10,195 nucleotides of DNA from an uncultured Faecalibacterium sp. (GTDB lineage: Bacteria > Bacillota > Clostridia > Oscillospirales > Ruminococcaceae), in contig URVW01000077.1 in the NCBI GenBank assembly GCA_900551435.1, positions 1-10,195 on the forward strand. Reading direction: 5' to 3'. The notes below the pieces were generated by a model that was not told the DNA's origin, ran no database searches, and saw only the letters and a list, made by a program, of their open reading frames with translations. The translations under genes were made by a program, and so were the position numbers. Numbering within the stretch: the stretch's first letter is position 1; each line of letters starts with the position of its first letter. Below, one piece after another: positions 6,959-10,195 of the stretch.

Positions 6959-9904
6959 TCAGGCGTTCTCTTCTTCCTTGCGCTTCTTGTAACCCTTGAA
7001 TGCAGAGATCTCGATGGCCACGATCAGCAGAGCAACGATGACGTCAGCGCCGATCATGATGATCTCCCACTTTGCCATACCGGGGTTCAGGTTCTCAGCT
7101 GCATAAGCGCGGCTGTTGACCACGGTGTAGAGGATGTTCTTGGAAGCCTCACGCAGGGCCTGTTTGCTGCTGTTGGTCAGCACGGTCACGGTGTTGAAGT
7201 CGTTGCCGGTGGTGCAGAGCATCAGGTCGCTGCCGTTGCGGACGCCCTGATCGGCGGTCATGTAGCCATAGACGCCGAAGTAGTCGGTCTCAACGAAGCC
7301 AACGAAGCCCCACTCGCCGCGGAGGACATTCTTCAGCAGCTCGGAGCAGCCGCCAGCCCAGCGGTTGCCAATGTAGTTGAAGGAGGACATGACTGCGTGG
7401 CAGTCAGCATCCTTGACGGAGATCTCGAAGGGCTTCAGGTAGATCTCACGGATGGCCTGTTCGTTGGACCAGGTCGCCGCCATGGAAGTACGGTTGCCTT
7501 CCTGATCGTTCAGAGCGAAGTGCTTCATGTAAGCATACACACCGTGCTCCTGAGCACCTGCGATGGCGTTGGAAGCCATCAGGCCGGACAGGACGCCGTC
7601 CTCGGAGTAGTACTCGAAGTTACGGCCGGCAAAAGCAGTACGGTGGATGTTCATTGCGGGACCATACCAGCCAGAGGTGTCCATCTCATTGGCCATCTCG
7701 CCGATGCTGTCGCCGAAGGAGTAAGCCAGATCCTTGTTCCAAGTCATGCCGATGAGGGTCGCAGCCGGGAAACCGACAGAGCCGACACCGGTGAAGTTGT
7801 TGTTGATGGAAGCGGGGCCGTCGCAGTCGTTGGTACGGACCTTCTCGATGCTGGAAACAGCAGCGGTCTGGTAGCCGCCGAAGCCGATGGTCTGCTGCAT
7901 GTCCTCAATGGACATCTGATCCAGCAGCTGATCCCACTTCTCGTCGTTGTAATCCACGCCGCGCAGATCAGCCAGCTTCAGGCCGTTCTTTGCGCCGGTG
8001 GTGATATCCTCAGCGTTGGCGTCATCGTCTTCCAGATAGCCAGCCTCGGTGTAGCTGTGAGCGTTGTAGAACACAGCCTTGTCTGCGTCAGACATCTCGT
8101 AATCTGCGGGAGCAGCGGTCGCCTCGTCGTAGTTTGCGAAGCCGTCTGCACGGGACAGATAGGTGATCTCGCCCTCGGCGAAGTCGAACTCGTTGGTCGC
8201 AGCCACAGCGTCGCTGTCACGCTTGTTGGAAGCGTTGTAGACGATATCGGAAGCCACGGTGTAGGTCTTGGAATCCAGCGTGTTGTGGGAATCAGCCTTT
8301 GCGCTGATGACGTAGTCGCCAGCCTCCAGCACATAGCAGCCGTTGCCGTAGGTGTCGTAGGAAGCCAGATCCTCAACAGGGATGGAGAACTCGATGGTCT
8401 GGGACTCGCCGGGAGCCAGCTCGTTGGTCTTAGCGAAGTCGATCAGGTTTGCGGTGGCCTTCTCGATGCCGCCGTTGGTGTACGGAGGATTGTTGTAGAT
8501 CTCCACAACGTCCTTGCCAGCGACAGAACCGGTGTTGGTGACGGTGACGGTGAAGTTCAGATTCGTGCCGTCAGAGGTGATACTGCTCATCTCCTGCTTG
8601 AAGGAGGTGTAGCTCAGGCCGTAGCCGAAGGGGAACACGACCTCGTCGTCGTAGTTGATCAGGCCCTCGTCTGCAGCAGTCTCATAGAACTTGTAGCCGA
8701 CATAGATGCCCTCAACGTAGTTGACGAAGGAAGGAGTCGTTCCTTCCGGATCGAAGAAGCTGGAATCAGAGTTCAGGTCCTCGGTGTTGGTGTACTTGAA
8801 GTCGCCGAAGTTGTTCCACCAAGGAGCAGCGGTCAGGTCAGAAACATAGGTATCGGCGGTACGGCCGGAGGGGTTCGCCTCACCGGAAACGACCTTGCCG
8901 AAGCCCTCAAAGCCAGACTGGCCCGTGCCGGGGCAGAGCAGAACGCCCTTGATCTGGGGGTAATCCTTCAGGAAGTCCATCTGGAAGGCGTTTGCGCCGT
9001 TGTAGACCAGAATGACGTTGTCGAAGTTTGCGGTGACCAAATCGAGCAGGTCCTCTTCGCGGTTGGACAGCTGCAGGAAGTGGTCGCCCTGATCCCAGTC
9101 GTTGCCCTCGTTCAGAGAATCGTCGTAAGTACCATTGTAGTAAGCCGTGCCGCGCTCAGAGCCATAAGCCGTTGCAGTGCGGCGGATCCAGCTGCCGTCC
9201 ACGACGGAAGCCATATCGGTGGGAAGGTCAGCGCCCTCGCCGCCGACGCGGGTGATGACGACCATGGCCGTATCCGAGAACGCCTTTGCATTCTCCATCA
9301 TCTCATCGGTGTACAGGCTGACATTGGGTTCGGGCAGGGTCCAATCCTGTGCGACCATGCCGACGCTGGGGCGGTCAGCCTTGTAGTCGGTGTAGAACTT
9401 GCTCAGTTCCTCGTTGGTCTCGATGCCGGCATCGTGCAGACCGGTCAGCAGGTCGGTGACGGGGTAAGCGGTGTTCAGAGCGCCGGAACCCGTGCCGCCG
9501 TAGCAGGGATTGGTGGAGGCCCAGCCAAAGACGTTCAGCTTGGAGCCGGAAGCCACCGGCAGGATGTTATCTTCGTCCTTTGCCAGAACGACACCCTCTG
9601 CGGTGATCTCATTGACCAGCTGAGTTGCCTTTGCAGAGGTCTCCTCGCTGATCGTGCCGCTGCCGGAGACCAGATCCAGCATGGTGGACATGGGGCCGGT
9701 GCAGATCAGATTGACAACGATGGTCAGTGCCAGCAGAATGGCGACGCCAGACTGGGTACGGATCATCTTCTTTTTTGCTTTGGGCAGCTTGCGCACCGCG
9801 ATCATTACGACGATCGCCAGAGCGAGAACTACGCCAAACGCGATGAGGTAGCCACGAACGTTCGTGAGAACCTGCATCACGTCATCCAAGTTGATGGACA
9901 GCAT
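6959..9904 (-). CDS. Membrane-anchored, domain-permuted glycoside hydrolase family 3 protein
   Basis: A 981-residue GH3 protein with domains in reversed order. Two membrane segments (about 19-37 and 53-69) bracket the basic loop RKLPKAKKKMIR (38-49). The alpha/beta-sandwich domain then comes first (about 95-400), with RVGGEGADLP (219-228) and Glu223 the likely acid/base. FPFGYGLSYTSF (424-435) opens the fibronectin-III-like domain. An acidic linker (about 560-650) leads to the (beta/alpha)8 domain (about 655-935), with NDCDGPASI (692-700), GRNFEYYSEDG (760-770), MKHFALND (793-800) and FVETDYFG (870-877), Asp874 being the expected nucleophile. A third membrane segment (945-968) and a basic tail, KGYKKRK, end it. 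By the positive-inside rule both catalytic domains face outward. Reversed GH3 order is known from Ruminococcus albus and Butyrivibrio fibrisolvens beta-glucosidases. AAGGAGGAG stands about 8 nt before ATG 9904. It is the first gene of the unit. The family is certain and the substrate unknown. Confidence 0.95.
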   Translation of the reverse strand: MLSINLDDVMQVLTNVRGYLIAFGVVLALAIVVMIAVRKLPKAKKKMIRTQSGVAILLALTIVVNLICTGPMSTMLDLVSGSGTISEETSAKATQLVNEITAEGVVLAKDEDNILPVASGSKLNVFGWASTNPCYGGTGSGALNTAYPVTDLLTGLHDAGIETNEELSKFYTDYKADRPSVGMVAQDWTLPEPNVSLYTDEMMENAKAFSDTAMVVITRVGGEGADLPTDMASVVDGSWIRRTATAYGSERGTAYYNGTYDDSLNEGNDWDQGDHFLQLSNREEDLLDLVTANFDNVILVYNGANAFQMDFLKDYPQIKGVLLCPGTGQSGFEGFGKVVSGEANPSGRTADTYVSDLTAAPWWNNFGDFKYTNTEDLNSDSSFFDPEGTTPSFVNYVEGIYVGYKFYETAADEGLINYDDEVVFPFGYGLSYTSFKQEMSSITSDGTNLNFTVTVTNTGSVAGKDVVEIYNNPPYTNGGIEKATANLIDFAKTNELAPGESQTIEFSIPVEDLASYDTYGNGCYVLEAGDYVISAKADSHNTLDSKTYTVASDIVYNASNKRDSDAVAATNEFDFAEGEITYLSRADGFANYDEATAAPADYEMSDADKAVFYNAHSYTEAGYLEDDDANAEDITTGAKNGLKLADLRGVDYNDEKWDQLLDQMSIEDMQQTIGFGGYQTAAVSSIEKVRTNDCDGPASINNNFTGVGSVGFPAATLIGMTWNKDLAYSFGDSIGEMANEMDTSGWYGPAMNIHRTAFAGRNFEYYSEDGVLSGLMASNAIAGAQEHGVYAYMKHFALNDQEGNRTSMAATWSNEQAIREIYLKPFEISVKDADCHAVMSSFNYIGNRWAGGCSELLKNVLRGEWGFVGFVETDYFGVYGYMTADQGVRNGSDLMLCTTGNDFNTVTVLTNSSKQALREASKNILYTVVNSRAYAAENLNPGMAKWEIIMIGADVIVALLIVAIEISAFKGYKKRKEEENA

Positions 9905-9943
9905 AATGTTTTCTCCTCCTTCTTAATGAGCCGATAAACGGAA

Positions 9944-9962
9944 GCGGAGCGCACAACTCCGC
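9944..9962 (-). other. Small hairpin in the leader of the membrane-anchored GH3 gene
   Basis: GCGGAG (9944-9949) pairs with CTCCGC (9957-9962) around a 7-nt loop. It lies in the predicted 5' leader, about 40 nt before the start codon and upstream of the AAGGAGGAG ribosome site, so it should not block translation directly. It may simply stabilise the mRNA 5' end. Confidence 0.4.
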
Positions 9963-9970
9963 CGAACTGA

Positions 9971-9984
9971 TATATATGATACCA
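9971..9984 (-). promoter_or_regulatory. Candidate extended -10 promoter of the GH3-GH3-gtrA unit
   Basis: On the minus strand TGG-TATCAT (9984-9976) forms an extended -10, continuing into an overlapping TATATA (9976-9971). No convincing -35 lies 16-18 bp upstream; the DNA there is A/T-rich. A weak -35 with an extended -10 would suit an activator-dependent promoter. The leader would be about 65 nt. Confidence 0.42.
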
Positions 9985-10014
9985 AATCCACACAGAAAGT
10001 TCTTATTTTCTTCA

Positions 10015-10092
10015 CAAATTGTCGGTTTGGAAGCATAATCTGCAAAAAGTTTCAAATTGGTTTCAAATTTTATTGTGCTATTTTACAATTTG
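10015..10092 (-). promoter_or_regulatory. Cluster of CAAATT motifs upstream of the GH3 unit, including an 11-bp tandem repeat
   Basis: CAAATTG occurs at 10015-10021 and 10053-10059, CAAATTT at 10064-10070, and the inverse CAATTTG at 10086-10092. The middle two belong to a tandem repeat GTTTCAAATT(G/T) at 10049-10059 and 10060-10070, an 11-bp period that places the copies on one helical face. The stretch lies upstream of the predicted promoter and has no gene. A binding site for a regulator or an UP-like A/T element are both possible. The A/T-rich background weakens the case. Confidence 0.35.
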
Positions 10093-10140
10093 AGTGCGCT
10101 CCCATTTGTGCAAAACGTAAAAGGAGACTCCTGTAAATTC

Positions 10141-10195
10141 AACCTCTCAGTCTCGCTGTCGCTCGACAGCTCCCCTACATAGGGGAGCCTCTGGC
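10141..10195. repeat. Hairpin-rich intergenic repeat element, cut by the window edge
   Basis: The AACCTCTCAGTCTC head is followed by two perfect hairpins in tandem. GCTGTC/GACAGC (10155-10160 with 10165-10170, loop GCTC) is the first and GCTCCCCTA/TAGGGGAGC (10169-10177 with 10180-10188, 2-nt centre) the second; they share the bases GC at 10169-10170. The CTCTCAG...GGGGAGCC...GGC layout resembles dispersed intergenic repeats I recall from Faecalibacterium and related gut Firmicutes. Only one copy is visible here, so repetition cannot be shown from this window. A short palindrome AGGAG-A-CTCCT (10122-10132) lies just before it. Confidence 0.5.

Noticed and set aside
4200..6992. 930-codon open frame on the plus strand
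   Set aside because: It lies antisense to the GH3 gene with clear catalytic motifs, and its translation is low-complexity and shows no family motif. It arises because the real gene avoids TTA, CTA and TCA codons.
6923..9937. 1004-codon open frame on the plus strand
   Set aside because: Antisense to the membrane-anchored GH3. It has Val/Gly/Ala-rich composition without domains and no ribosome site. A codon-bias shadow.
10049..10070. The tandem GTTTCAAATT repeat considered as a CRISPR remnant
   Set aside because: The units are 11 bp and directly adjacent, with no spacers and no cas genes in the window.
10106..10123. Possible catabolite-responsive (cre) site near TGCAAAACGTAAAA
   Set aside because: The central CG is out of register with the cre consensus and the symmetry is poor. 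The match is no better than expected in A/T-rich DNA.

Overview
The window looks like chromosomal DNA from a moderately GC-rich gut Firmicute of the Oscillospiraceae/Ruminococcaceae type. Faecalibacterium is my best guess. The reasons are the strong G/C preference at third codon positions, AT-rich intergenic DNA, Gram-positive style Shine-Dalgarno sites, an ATP-type PEP carboxykinase, GH3 proteins of clostridial type and a CTCTCAG...GGGGAGCC intergenic repeat at the right edge. The genus assignment is inference from recall and was not tested by a search.

Layout. Bases 1-968 hold the 3' three-fifths of pckA (+), closed by a strong terminator. Bases 1161-1877 hold a promoter and a 221-residue membrane-tethered HTH_XRE regulator (+) with its own terminator. 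The 212-bp gap before putP is not empty. It has a consensus leftward sigma-70/sigma-A promoter (TTGACA-N17-TATACT) followed about 105 nt later by a U-tailed hairpin, which together predict a small RNA. Bases 2090-3607 (-) encode a PutP-like sodium/proline symporter with its own promoter. A long hairpin terminator near 3800 separates it from a leftward three-gene unit. In transcription order that unit is a 981-residue membrane-anchored GH3 protein with reversed domain order (9904-6959), an 805-residue GH3 protein of conventional order without a signal peptide (6845-4428), and a GtrA-family membrane protein (4414-3860). The rightmost 291 bp carry the leader and promoter region of this unit, a cluster of CAAATT motifs, and the start of a hairpin-rich intergenic repeat.

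How the genes may work together. The predicted topology puts the catalytic domains of the first GH3 outside the cell, tethered by two N-terminal and one C-terminal membrane segments. The second GH3 should act in the cytoplasm or at the inner membrane face. The GtrA-like protein is translationally close-coupled to the second GH3 and is the only candidate carrier in the unit. A cell-surface glycosidase, an intracellular glycosidase and a small membrane protein could form a compact glycan- or glycoside-handling module, but the substrate cannot be read from the sequence. The putP and pckA genes are separate central-metabolism and transport genes with no evident functional tie to it.

The observations most worth following up are the doubly anchored, domain-permuted GH3 with its GH3/GtrA partners, the predicted intergenic small RNA with a C-rich unpaired linker, and the HTH-DUF1648-like membrane regulator.
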